64,000 nucleotides of DNA from Prinia subflava (Eukaryota > Chordata > Aves > Passeriformes > Cisticolidae). Both the position numbers and the translations under genes were made by a program. The first letter of the stretch is position 1. Each line of letters opens with the position of its first letter. A model generated the notes under the pieces. It had not been told where the DNA came from, did no database searches, and worked only from the letters and a program-made list of their open reading frames with translations. Of this stretch, positions 46,501 to 58,800 are shown one piece after another. The stretch spans positions 68,645,322 through 68,709,321 of the forward strand of contig NC_086250.1 in the NCBI RefSeq assembly GCF_021018805.1. The letters are read 5' to 3'.

Positions 46501-49270
46501 GCCCAATTTTGAAAAGAAATGAGTTCACAAGGCCTGATTCCAGGTGGTGGAAGAACTTTGTTGGTCTCTGAAGGTGCAGGATATAATAACCCACAGAACA
46601 TCCTAAAAGGAGGCACTGATGAACATTACTGAAATTGCCTTTGTTTTTCTCCTTCTTTCTAAAATTCATATCCATGCTGCTTCTCTTGAAGGAACATGTA
46701 TGGACGAGCCTAAATTTAGAAATGTAAAGAACTGCAGACAACTATAATAAAGGAGGCCCAAGGAAGACACAGCAGAGTTCTCCCTTGGAAACGAGCAGTG
46801 TTGCTGTGCATTATATCTTGCTGTCAGCTTTACATTTCAGAGCTGAGCATGACACCTCAAGCATGCCCGCTAAACCAAATTTGAATAAAAATTCATATTA
46901 CAGCAATTCTGCTACCAGGAAACCTCTATTAACAATGCCCAGTTTTGCTCCAATGTACATCCCCCATGCTTTAGTGTCTTGCAGTCTGTGTTATTTCCTT
47001 CTGTGTGTCCGTAGGCCTGCTAAGATTTATAGCATTTAACCATTCCATTGACACCACGTTGGAAAAGAAATCACTGCAAACATGATGAATGTACATGAAA
47101 ATCTCTCCTGTAAGAAAGCAGAGGAAACTTCTTTTTTGCAATATATTGTATGTAAAGCAGATCCTAATGCTGCTTTGAATGTTTCATGGGGTTTTTGATA
47201 ACATCTGGTTTACCTCTACTATCTACAGCATCAATAAAAAATGTTCTTCAATATATAAGTTAAAAAATACCAGAGAACTAAGTTGTAGGTTTGAGATAGT
47301 GATGAATTCTGCAAGTTCAGTCCCTTTGGTACTTTCAGGGAGATGTAATGAGAAAAAAAAAAAACAACTTTAAAAACCAAAAGTCATGTTCACAGACTAC
47401 TTTTAATCACCTCTTTAGATCTTATCTTTTTGGCTGATGAGGTAAATTTAATTTATTATCTGGGAAGAAGACTTTTGGAAAGAACTTAGGCCTCATTTGC
47501 TCCTTATGGCCACTGCTGTCTGGGGTCTTGAGCACTTTTTCTGTCTTGAGGGAATTCTGTTGTGCTGAGGGAATAAAAAGCACATTCATAGCCCTTTACA
47601 AAATGAGGTTCTTTGCATTGGTTGCATCTGCATTAGAGATAAATTTCAGGGCCATGTCATAAATATAATGGTGTACGTGTGCATATCTCCCTTAAAATGC
47701 CTCATTATAGGTCTCACCTCAGCACACCTCAGCTGGGATCACTTTCTTAATTCTGTGTTAAAAAGAATTTCTTTCAGGTCATATACTCATAGCTACACGA
47801 ATAAAATTACAAAAGTAGATTTTAGAGAATTACCATGTGTAGTCTGTGGTTAAAATATTAGCTATTAAGTCATTTAAGGGCCCAGAAAAAAAAAAAATCA
47901 ATCCTTCCTGCTAAGTGTTCAGTTTAAAAAAAAAAGCAAACTTGTCTAATACATGTCATATATGAGTGATGTTAAAAGTCTCTCTACTGAGAAGCTGATC
48001 AGAAATACTAAGTGAAACTGTAATTTCTTCCACACTAATTAACTTGATTCTCCATTAGGATGTCCTTGTAAAACAGAAAGGAAGCAACCCTTCAGTTGTA
48101 CTTCATCTAAGAAACTTATGTTTCCCAACTTTTGTCACATTTTATAGCTTTGAATTGTATATATTTTATATATTTTTCTGTCTAAGAATCAGCATGATTT
48201 TCCAGTATAAAATTAATAAAACAATCTCTAGTTCAAGAGAATCTCGTAGCAAGATTTCAGCATGTAAGATCCAGCTTTGTATTCAGAGCACAATACTTCA
48301 AACCTAAGTGATAATGGATTGACTTCTAACAAGCATCCATTACCCTGTTCTAAATATTAAAGCACACACAGTGGCAAACCCCCAGACTACAAAGCCTCAT
48401 CATGCAAGAGCATCTCACTCTTTGTTTACAACTTCCCCTCATACCTTTGGTTTCCCTACTGCTCAACCAGAAACTCTGTTTTGGTAACAGCTTGTTGAGA
48501 GAACTCTGTGTTTTCCTGGAATGTACTTGAAGAAGATTAATGAGTCTTACTAAGATGCCAAGTCAATCTGCTCCCTGCTGTCAATCACCTCCCATAGAAC
48601 AAGTTTCTCTGTCTCTCTGGCTATATTTTCATGCAGATACCTTGCAAAAGCTTAATTAAAACACTAACCACAACAAATTGTGAAATATACTGCAGAACAC
48701 TATTTAATAAAAAATTGGATATGTATTAGATAAGCCTTTTTTATGAAGAACTTTTCCTTTAAAGGGTCAGTGAAGACAAGGGAAGAATAAACAATATGAA
48801 CAGTTTGAGAGTGTTATGATTTGATTTTCATTTCTGCTCTTGGATGTTTCAGCCTATTGTAAAGAAGTGTTATCTTCTTGCAACATCCTACTTGACTATT
48901 CTCTAAGAATAAATAATTTACATTAAAAAAATACAATATTGCACTTAGCTTGGCAGCTGGAAGAGGAGGGTAGAGGTGAAGAAATTTTGTAAAGAGGGGA
49001 TACAGAAGACAAATTTTACAAGACTGACTTTCCATGGCAGCAAGCAATAAGGGATCAGTCTCTACTACTACATCCATTTTTCAAGAAAGAAATTAAGAAA
49101 AAGTGTGGCAATTTCTCATTCTCTTGTATTCTGTGGAGTTCCAATGTGTGCTATCACTGGTGCAAGTTAAAAGCTGTAGGGTGGTATAGTGCTACCTACC
49201 TTACAGTACATAAAATCTGAAAAAGTATAGCCTTCAAGTCTGAAAGGGCTGAATTTGCCATATTCCAGGA
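46501..49270. other. Unique AT-rich sequence, no gene seen
   Basis: No repeat family, RNA gene or supported exon is seen. A-runs lie near 47353, 47886 and 47925. Frames stay under 90 codons. Confidence 0.58.
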
Positions 49271-49307
<37 letters not shown>

Positions 49308-49311
49308 CCAG

Positions 49312-49371
<60 letters not shown>

Positions 49372-49375
49372 TATC
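49271..49375 (+). repeat. Compound microsatellite (TATC)9 then (TA)n
   Basis: Nine perfect TATC units (49271-49306) are followed by TCCAG, and then by an alternating TA tract to about 49374 with two GT interruptions. The string ATCTCCA occurs at both edges of the TA tract (49304-49310 and 49373-49379). Confidence 0.97.
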
Positions 49376-50480
49376 TCCATGAGTTATACAGAGCACACAT
49401 GAATTAGCCAGCCCAGTCAGAGCTGACACAGTGGATGGAACCTTCAAGAAGGCCGTAATGGGAGCCAGGAGAACCCCATGGAGAAGTCAGTAAAGTTTGG
49501 GGAAAATAGTGAAGGGAAATAGTGAAGAGGTGGAGCTGAAGGAAAGAGAAAAAAAATGGAAATTTATTTGTGGAAGACTGAAGACCACTTAAAGAGGGCA
49601 AACCCCTGAAAGTCTGAAACTCCTTCCTGTTTTCATTACTCAAGTTTTGCAGTAATTAAGTGGTATCCTCATAAAATAAAATCTTAAAAGAAAAATATTT
49701 AAAGTGTAAAAATATGTAGAGATATATGTGTATATTTCTAGAACAGATTGTTAACAACAGTAATTTCTCTTGTCCACTGGAGTAGGTCAGCTTCTAATCT
49801 GTTTTCTAGTTAGCAAAGTCATTCAAATGGTATGAAAATTCAGAAGGGCCCAGAAAAACATGAAGAGTTAAGGAACTGCACACACTTTCAACGCTGAAAC
49901 ATATTTATTTTTTTATCATAAACAGTAAATGTTGGTGAATTGGCCTAATATGAGAACATTAAGAACAAGGAATGATTATAGTTTTTATGATTATGTTATA
50001 TTACATTATTGAGGGAAAAAAACAGCAGTCACGTGGCCTTTTGCAGAGAAATATGTGTTTTCCCCACATATCACAGTCATTGGAAAAGAAGGACTATCCC
50101 CATCTTTTGTAGTGGTTGGAAGCCCAGTCCAAAATACTGAAAATGTTTTCACTGAACAAAATTCCTGCAGGGTCATGGAGCTTTGTCCCCTATTACAATG
50201 GCTACTGGTAGGATCTCCGGGATGGTCCAGCACTTGAAAGCTTCATTCTGGCTTTTAATATCCATAGGCCAGGAAATTCTGATAGATCCAGGCTGCTGTC
50301 AGCTGATTTTATTAGGTTGATTCCCATAGTTCTTTTGGATGCAGGCTCTTACTTTAGTCCTCTAGTTGTCTTGAAGTTTCTCTGCTAGATGATCTCCTTT
50401 TGGTCCACTTGAGCAAGCTGAATTTTTATTATGAAAGTATCCTGGATCAATGGCTCTCCTTTCTAGATATCTGTGAGTAA
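49376..50480. other. Unique sequence, no gene seen
   Basis: A purine-rich part lies at about 49490-49562 and contains a near-duplicate AAATAGTGAAG. No gene or repeat family is recognised. Confidence 0.58.
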
Positions 50481-50481
50481 A

Positions 50482-50592
50482 AGCAAAAAAACACCACAAA
50501 ACAAAAACAAAAAACCACAACTAAACAAACAAACGAACAAACAAAACCAAAACAAAAAAACTAACAAAAAACCACAACCAAACAAAACAACC
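50482..50592 (+). repeat. A/C-rich low-complexity tract
   Basis: About 110 bases are nearly all A and C, with a short (CAAA)n core near 50523-50545. The Lys/Asn/Gln-rich frame over it is spurious. Confidence 0.85.
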
Positions 50593-52042
50593 ATGCAATT
50601 CATTTGCATGATTAAGAAGACAGAAGATAATATACCACATCAATATGCAAACAGGGACTAGTGAAGTTTTAAGTAATTAATGGTCTGAAGAAATTTGGGT
50701 GGGAGGCATCAGTTCCTGAAATTATCATGGAAAGTTTTAATACTTTGAGACTTAAGAAAGGGAACATGCTATTGCTGCACTTGTCATGCCCAGAGTGCCA
50801 CATCCATCTGGTCCTTTGGCAATCCACGAGCTCCTCATTCTCATGCCCCCTCTTCTGTTCCCTTCACCAGAATGTTCTCACCAAAGCCATCTCTTGGGCT
50901 TTGGAAGAGATCTGGCTGTGCCTGGAGAGGTCTGGGAGGATTATGTCTTGGATGATGCCACCAGGTCTTTGTTTGGAAGTGGGATGAGCCAGAGATGTGT
51001 TGAGAATCCCTTGATGAGGCGGCCCCAGGACTTCTGTTGGACACTCAGCTCTACCCTGCTGGCAGGAGTCTGTGAACACTGAAGCATTCCATGGTCATCA
51101 GCCATATAAACATCTTGTGAAAATCATCTTAAAAATCAAGAGTGCATCTCAGCCCTGGCTGGTTCAGTCCTTTCTCTAAAGGTAAATCTTTCTTCACCTT
51201 CTGTTTCTGAACCGAGCACTGTTCTGTTGACAGAAGCCTCAGTCTCAGTCTGGCTTCTCAAAGTAATGTTTTGTTTTCCAGAGAGTTTTTCCATTGGTCT
51301 TCTCAGACAGAAACCAACTCCATGGTTCAATCTAAGGCCAACTTCAGTCCTTCCCCATGGCTTTCTGTTACTGCAACAGTGGGTGCAGAACTCCTTCACA
51401 AGGGGTCTGCTGGAAACAAATGTTCTTGGCACCGATGGAGCAAGAGAGGTTTTGACAATGCTGTTAAATCTACAGGACACGTAAAGACAGAACCTGAGTG
51501 CAACAACACCACCATGAAGAGCTTTTCCTCTCAGTTTGCCTACCTAGGACACTGTGGGTTCAAGATGGAAAATAAAGGCAACTTGGGAATCTGGACTGCA
51601 TTGCAAACTCAAACCTAAGTATGTGTGATGGCTTTGGCATGATTTATGTTACTTGATTATGTTACTTTGACTTGATTTATGTTACTGGTGGCATGTAAAC
51701 ATAGGGAATAACTGAGGAATAAGAAAGAGTTGTCTCTTCAGATGTTTCATCCATCAGGAATGCAGAGCAGGGGGTACTGAGGGAGATCTTGGAAGGAGCT
51801 GCAGAGTCCACAGTTCTCTGCTGAATCCAGCAAGGGAGCAGTTTGTTTCCTCCAAGGTTCCCAGGACTTATTGGACTTCTCTCCTAGGTTATAGTTCCCT
51901 TTTCACCTTTAATATTAGCAGTAAAAACTTCTCTTGTTGAGTGTAGAATGACATTACAAGAGTTTATTGAGAAAGTCTACATATGCATTTCTTCCCTGAA
52001 ATTTCAAGTGTGACATCCTGAGAAAAGATTTACAAATCACAT
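50593..52042. other. GC-richer unique block, no supported gene
   Basis: The part at 50750-51600 is GC-richer than its surroundings and carries overlapping 60-115-codon frames on both strands. None has a recognisable domain, and several frames being open at once argues against a single coding exon. A non-coding transcript cannot be excluded. Confidence 0.45.
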
Positions 52043-52098
52043 ATTCACAAATTCACAGAATATTCTAGGTTGGTGTTCTTTTTTTTTTTTTTTTTTTT
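52043..52098 (-). mobile_element. Tiny CR1 3'-end scrap ending in a T20 run
   Basis: The segment reads ATTCACAGAATATTCTAGG followed by TTGG. This is the reverse complement of the extreme CR1 3' end as seen in songbird copies. Similarity stops after about 30 bases, and a pure run of 20 T follows at 52079-52098. Confidence 0.5.
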
Positions 52099-55000
52099 CT
52101 CCCTCATTTTTGATGCTTTGAACTGGGATTTTTACTCTCAAAACCAGAAAATGTTCTTATTGACAACAGTGCCTGAGGCACAGACCATTTGAAACACCAT
52201 ATACAACAAAAAGAACTTTGATAATTTAATTTTTGTGTTGAATAACTGGAGATGCCCACCACATGCCTATATATGCTACATGTTTGTGTTGAACAGTGTG
52301 GATATCTGGTATGTGAGTTTAATGTAGAAACTGCTCTCTAAATTGTTGATTATATCCTTAGGCAGCTTCTAGTGAATTAATAGGACTAGTGAATTGGTAA
52401 AAATAATCATGAATCCAAATTTGCACAGTGCTGTCAAGAATAAAGATTTACCTTAAAGGTGGTAAGTTTTAAGTGAGCAAGTTAAAAAACATAAAATATA
52501 AAGTATGATATGAAAAACACTAGCAAATCTAAATTATCATTAAACCACTCCTCAGAAAATTAATCCACATTTATGGTCACACTATTCAACACCATCAAGG
52601 GAAGGCCAGACATTTCCCAGCCATACAAAAGGTTATAAGAAGAAATATCCACCTCTCATTCCCAAACTGGTTCTCATTCTTCCTGGAAGACACTTTTTTT
52701 GTAATCAAGAGGGATCAATACCTTGACTTATCTCAATAACATATTTAAGCAAGTCACAAACCTCTGCAATGGAAGTTAACGAGGTCTGACTGTCCAGGGG
52801 ATTTTTAAGAACTCATTTTTCTTTAGTAAGGTGAGAGAAGTTCTGCTTAATTCCAACTTTTCCCTCTCTGTCCTGTAACAGAACAAGTATATTAAATTGA
52901 CCCAGAATTACCTGTTCTACTGAAAAAAAAAAACAACCAAAAAAGGACAGGGAAAAAGCCAGATATGTTCTCTATTTGCTATTTGCCTTACTGCCTGATA
53001 AACAAGAGGAAAACAACTCAGATGTGCCAGGTGCAAGGTTCCTGCTGCTTTTCTGTGAAATTTAAAGACGAGACTTCAGTAAAGGCCATTCAATAAATAT
53101 CTGCTGCAGCTAATCAGAGCAATCTGAATGCTGGAACTAGCTTTGCATGTCTGCAATGGGACAAATCAGATACCTGCTTATAGCACTCCAGAGTTTCCAA
53201 CACTTGGGCTCTAAAAGGCATAATCAAAATGTTTCATGAGGTGTAACTTGCACAACTTAATAATTAAAGAAATGTCTTAGACTCTGTGCACGTGCTCCAG
53301 CAGGAATGGTGCCACTCAGAAATAAATTGCATGTCTGCTTAAGATTCTTCCCTAGCAGGATGAGAATCTGTCCAGTAAAATGATACCAACTTAATTTGCC
53401 ATAGTACTAATTTACATTGCCATTAATGAGAACACAAGTTTTAAATCACAGACATGGAAGTACTATTGTGCATCCAGCTTATTTCGACTCCACTCAGGGT
53501 GATAAGGCATTCTCTAGACAATTGTAATTATGAGTAATTTGTGAAAGTAATAAGAACTGCTTTTTATTATAGGCAATAAAAATCAATTCTTCATTCAATT
53601 ATCTTTCCTGGCTATGATATGATAGCTGCCCTGAGTGAGTGCAACAGGAAAAAAAAATAGCTGAGCTGAGTCCTAAGGAAAATAACTATTAAAGAAAAAT
53701 ACAATAGCACTAATAAAAAAAATCTAAGAATATTTAATCTCCATTTCAACTTCTTGTCACAGAGACATGATAATAAATGCCTGACAATATTGCTATAATC
53801 CTTTTTCTTTAAGACACCAAATTCACGTATGTCAACATTATTTTAAACATAAGACCAATTTCTTTGATTCAGGAGGATAATTCTCGTAGTTAAGAGGCAG
53901 CAAAAATATAAGACTTCGTAGAATCAGAATGGTGGTGAAGAAAAACATTTTAGATATAATTAGTTTTCATGCAGTAAAACTTGTTGAATTAGAAGTTAAA
54001 CGTTAGCTCCAATTTTAGGAGGAATTAGAGCTTAAAATCACAGATACCTTCTATTTAATAATACACAGGGTTTTATGCAGGAATGTTTTTCACACAGGAA
54101 TGTGTCTGGGGAAAAATCTCTCTTTTTGATTTGTGTTTTTCTTTTTAATTTCAAACTTTTCAATTAGAAGGGTGTGGAAACAAAATTAAACAAGTGCTTT
54201 TGCAGAAAAAAAGCCATTTAATAAAATGATTTTGTATCTTTTGAATCATTTTTTCCTACCATTTTGGTTTCAGGGCTATTGAAACTGAGGAAAAAGAGTG
54301 TTGGATTTCCTTTTGAAGGGGAGACTTAATTTTGTTTATTATAGTTTCCTCATCTGCCAGAAGTGTGAGATTTTCGTGGAAGTGATAAATTGAGCCTCCA
54401 GGAAGATTTGAGGATGGGTCACTTTACCCTGATAACTTTGCTTTCCCTTCTTGATAAGAAAAAGACATGGTACATGTGTTTGAATTTGTATCTGGAATAT
54501 TAGAAATGAACAAAAACTTTTAATGGGCAAACTATTCAAGGATTGTATGAATCAAAAAGATTTTTGGGGAGCTCATTTTTTACCAGATCTCTAGCCTAGC
54601 ATATCTCTGTTCAGACAGCAGTGAACATCAGCTTTGGTCAGGAGAACTTTATTAAAACAAATCCATATAAACTACATGGTCTGGGTCATCTTGTCCTCAG
54701 CCTTTCTCAACTCTTCAACTGTTTACTTGTACTCCTTCTTCTTTTCAATTGTATTTTAAAAATTTACCTCGTTCTCTTGAGTTCTGTATGTCACTTACAT
54801 GGAAGGGATCAGTGAGAAATTTTCTGATTAATATTTATAAAAAATTTCTTGTTTGTGAAAATTTTTGAATGTTGAATTTTATGATGTCATGGTAACCTCA
54901 AGTTTGTAGTCAAGTTTTCAGATCCTTCTCTGAAGAGAGCTCTGTAAATTGGCAACCTGTACCTATAGCAACAGAAATGCACATCCTTCTGTTACATTTT

Positions 55001-55776
55001 CCAACCAAGCTTTTTCTTGGGAAAAGCTTCTCAAAGCACTGCTGTTAGAGGAACATTCAGTTCAAAAGTGAAGAAGCAAACTGGAGTAAACTGGAGTATA
55101 AACTTGCTGCCATCAGTAATTGATCTTGATTCCCTTTAATTGTTCATGCAATTCTGATTCTAATCAGATAAATTTCGAGTAAGGTATCAACATGAAATAT
55201 TTAGGCTTTTAGGAAAAAATCAGGGTAAAATGCTATAGTGAATATTCTATTTTCAGAGCATTATGTGTCCAGCTCTAGTGTCAACAGCAGGCCATACTCT
55301 CCTGCCTCTAGAAGTGATTCTGAAGAAGGCTGACATAACCTAACCCCAAAAACTCTCCAATGCAAATTTACTGCCATAAAAATGGGTGCTCATTATACAG
55401 GCAAGATCCAGTTTTAATATTGGCAGGTGTAATGAAATCTTCCTCTGCATCACAGTTCCTGAGCTATACCATCCTTGTTATTGCACTCCTGAAACTCTCT
55501 TAAGTAGAGAACTCAGCATTTGCATAAATTCCCTGAAGATCTACGAAGAAAATGTTCCAGGGCCCTCAGGGGCTAAGTGTGTCTGGTGAAGTATATGAAT
55601 AAATCTGTCAGTTTTGAATCATTAGGAATGGATGGCTTTAGGGTTGATTTTAAATGGGTGCCAGTATATCTCAGGATTTTTACTAAAGACAGAGGATGGG
55701 CAGGAGAAGCTGATATTATTCTCCTTGTTTGGATAGGGTTAATGAGAGTGTTACCAGGAATTGTGTGTGAGTTATG
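52099..55776. other. Unique AT-rich sequence with candidate regulatory block, no gene seen
   Basis: No repeat family is recognised. The interval at about 53040-53620 is rich in TAAT cores and short conserved-looking motifs. A 10-bp direct repeat AAACTGGAGT lies at 55078-55097. Frames stay under 70 codons. Confidence 0.5.
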
Positions 55777-55895
55777 GAATCAGAGAATCACAGAATCCTT
55801 TAGGTTGAAAAAGACCTTTAAGATCATCAAATCCAGCCATTAACCCAGCACTGCCAAGTGACCACTAAACCATGTCCCTAAGCACCACATCTACA
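55777..55895 (-). mobile_element. CR1 LINE 3'-end fragment (distinct subfamily wording)
   Basis: The segment reads AGAGAATCACAGAATCC, then TTTAGGTTGAAAAAGACCTT, TAAGATCATCAAATCCAGCC, ATTAACCCAGCACTGCCAAG and ACCACTAAACCATGTCCCTA. This is the minus-strand 3' end of the CR1 subfamily whose consensus has 'ccattaacccagcactgccaagtccaccactaaaccatgtccc'. It differs from the 'cccctgccatgggcagggacacc' type elsewhere in the window, so at least three 3'-end types are present. Confidence 0.93.
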
Positions 55896-58800
55896 AAGTA
55901 AGTAATTTGTAAATCCAAGTTAATGGCATTAACACAGAAAGAACAGACACCCAAGCAGTTCTGCTGATGTCATACCATTTTCTCCTATTTTGTTGCAAGC
56001 AGTCTAGGTGACAAATCATTCCTGGATCTGTTTGCATTTCTATTTTTTCCCTATGAATTAAAGACAAATTATATAGGTGGATAGAAGGTAGAATTTTAAA
56101 GCATTGAATTTAAAGGTAAATATGAAATATTGGTAAAATTCTTATGAAAGTTAATGATTTGCCTTCTCTTAGAAGCCTGAACTTTCAGACTGAATTACAT
56201 AGATTATGACCAAAAGACCTCTCAGTCCCTAAGGTAAGGAAGGATGGTCTTGTATCATCAGCCACAGGTTTGAATGTGTGTGATATTATATACATTTAGG
56301 TGAACAGCCTCAAAAAAGTCCAAAGATCCATTCATTAACAGTTTAGGTCTGATGGGTTGACACACTGAGCACTTCAGCCTACACATTATTTGACCTGGAG
56401 TTAAAGTGAAAAACATTTCTGAAAGTCAAAGTTGGTTGGCTGCTGTAGGGCTCACAGAACAAAAGTAGCAAAAGGCCCCTCATGTGCTAACTGAGCTGCC
56501 CTAAGATGCTTAAACCAGCAGAGCTAAACACAGAAATACAATTACAGTGTGATCTGAAAGGCAAAAGGCTGGGGGCAAGAAAAAATTCTTTGTCTTCTCT
56601 GGCTTTCTCTGACACTGAGGAAGACCTTACTGTTCCTTGCCATCAAAATATTTCTCTCAGACTCAATATTTTGGGGGAGTGGTACTCAAATGAGGCTTTC
56701 CAGGAAGTCATCTCCAGGCTCTGTCCTCTCCAGGCTGCCCCAGAGGACTGGTTTGCCCTTGAGCTGTGCAGGGAGGTGAGGAAGTCCCCAGTGTGACACC
56801 CCTGGGGATGGACTGTGAAGCTGCATTCTGTAATGGTGCTCCTTGGATACGATATATATCCAAACACATATATAATAATACAAAAAACCCCAACAAAACA
56901 AAAAACAACAAAAACCAAACAAGTTCTGAGCTTTAGAAACAAGGGAGAGCACATAGATTGCCCGTGAAACTGTGCATTCATATTTTGTATCAGCAAATTA
57001 CATTGAGACCTTGTCCAAGAATAAGTGTTGTGTTATAAGATGGTCAGATATTCTAGGTTTTCTGGAACATTCCCCACCTGCTTACATGCAGCAGTCAGAC
57101 TCATGGACATGGCCCATGCTGGCTTTTAAGACAAATCCAATCCTGCTGCACACAATCAGCTCTTACAGTGATGCATCCATTAAAAAGGCTTCAAGGTGCT
57201 AATCCAGAGCAATCTTTTCCCTTTTGACAATTGTTAAGAAAGAAAAAGTACAATTCCTTGGTAACTACACAGATCTGCAGAAATCAGATATTTCCCTTTC
57301 CTATTACTGTCACCCTGAAGATTCCATTTTCTTTAGGGAAACCTCAAGAGGCAGTAATCTAGTTTTGAACTATTGCCATTACCTCTCTTAGCTGCCTAGA
57401 TAACACTGCAAACTGGGATATTTTTATTGTTTAAAATACATTAAAAAATGATCAAAAAATCACAGGTGCAGGAAAACCAAGAACAATATAGAGATGGTTG
57501 CAGTCACATTAAGAACTCTGAGCTTATCCAGTTTTTCCTGAGGAACACAAATAGACACAACTATGATAAGAAGTTTTAAAAGAATATTTTATGTATAGTC
57601 TGTAATCTGTTTATTAGATATCTCATTTTGAATAAAGTAAATTTATTATAAACTAATAATTTAATACAAACAAAATACCTGTGAGTTTCTGTGTCTATTT
57701 TTTTTTTGGTATCCCATTAAATGGAGATTTCTATTAGACAGACTGCTAATTGTGTCCTGACATTTTCATCCAGTTTTTTAAGTAGTTTTTGGCAGCTATG
57801 CATTTCCAGTAAAAGCAGGCTCCAGTGAAAAAACACCAATTCTTCTTAAATATGGCATTCTGAGAAAATATCTCCTTTTCTTTCTTTTCCTTGAAATTAT
57901 ACTAATGCAGATTTCCATCAGAAAAGAGCCTGGGCTCCTGCCAGATTATCTGAGAGAAGCTCACATCATCTCTGGCTCTGGGAGACTTCAGCTAATCGAG
58001 GTGTTTGGACACATGGGCTGCTTTATCCAGGTTTTAAAAAGTTCTGCCCTTCCTAGAAAATGGGGAATAACCTAGAAATACTCCCCAGACAGCATAAGGA
58101 CTGTGTGGGGTAGAAGATGAAAAGAAGGAAGCTAGAAAAAGATTTGAGGAGTCAGAGATTTCATCTGACCCAGACAAGACTTGTCTTCATGGACTTGTCT
58201 CATCCTCAGCTGGAAAGCTCTGAATTTCCCCCATTCTTTTGTCTAGTACAACACTGATTGGTACCTTTCAGCTTTTCTGGAGTTCTGGAAATACCAAAGT
58301 GAGCCTCAAGGACCACAGCTCTAGGGTCTTTGAAGCTCACAGAATCCCTCAGATCCTCCATATAGTTGTGCAAGGAGGGCTTGATTCCCTTATTTCTAGT
58401 CCATTGTTTGATTTTATCCACATATATACAGAGCCTACCTTTGGTTTTTACGGATATTTCCCCTTAAAGTAACGAAGAAAAAAAAGGAAAAAAGGAAAAG
58501 GGAAATGGAAAAACAAACCAGACACTTATGACTGATTAATTTTCTTTTGACACATTGTTTGCCTAATGCTGTATTGGAATAGGATAACATTTGCATGAAC
58601 AAGAAATCCATGAACATGGGCTTTTAATAATCAAACTGCTAGCTTAAGTGTCATAGCAGTGTTTGGGTGATTAATGAAAGGTGTTTATAGCACCACTTAT
58701 TCTGTTTCATTTCAGCAACTGTGCAAAACTCCTTACAGGGTGTATGACATGTCGCTCCCTTTATAGAGCAGTCTCCATATGTTCATTAAGGTGGAAAAAA

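Noticed and set aside
50473..50661. Lys/Asn/Gln-rich 62-codon frame
   Set aside because: It is a translation of an A/C-rich low-complexity tract.
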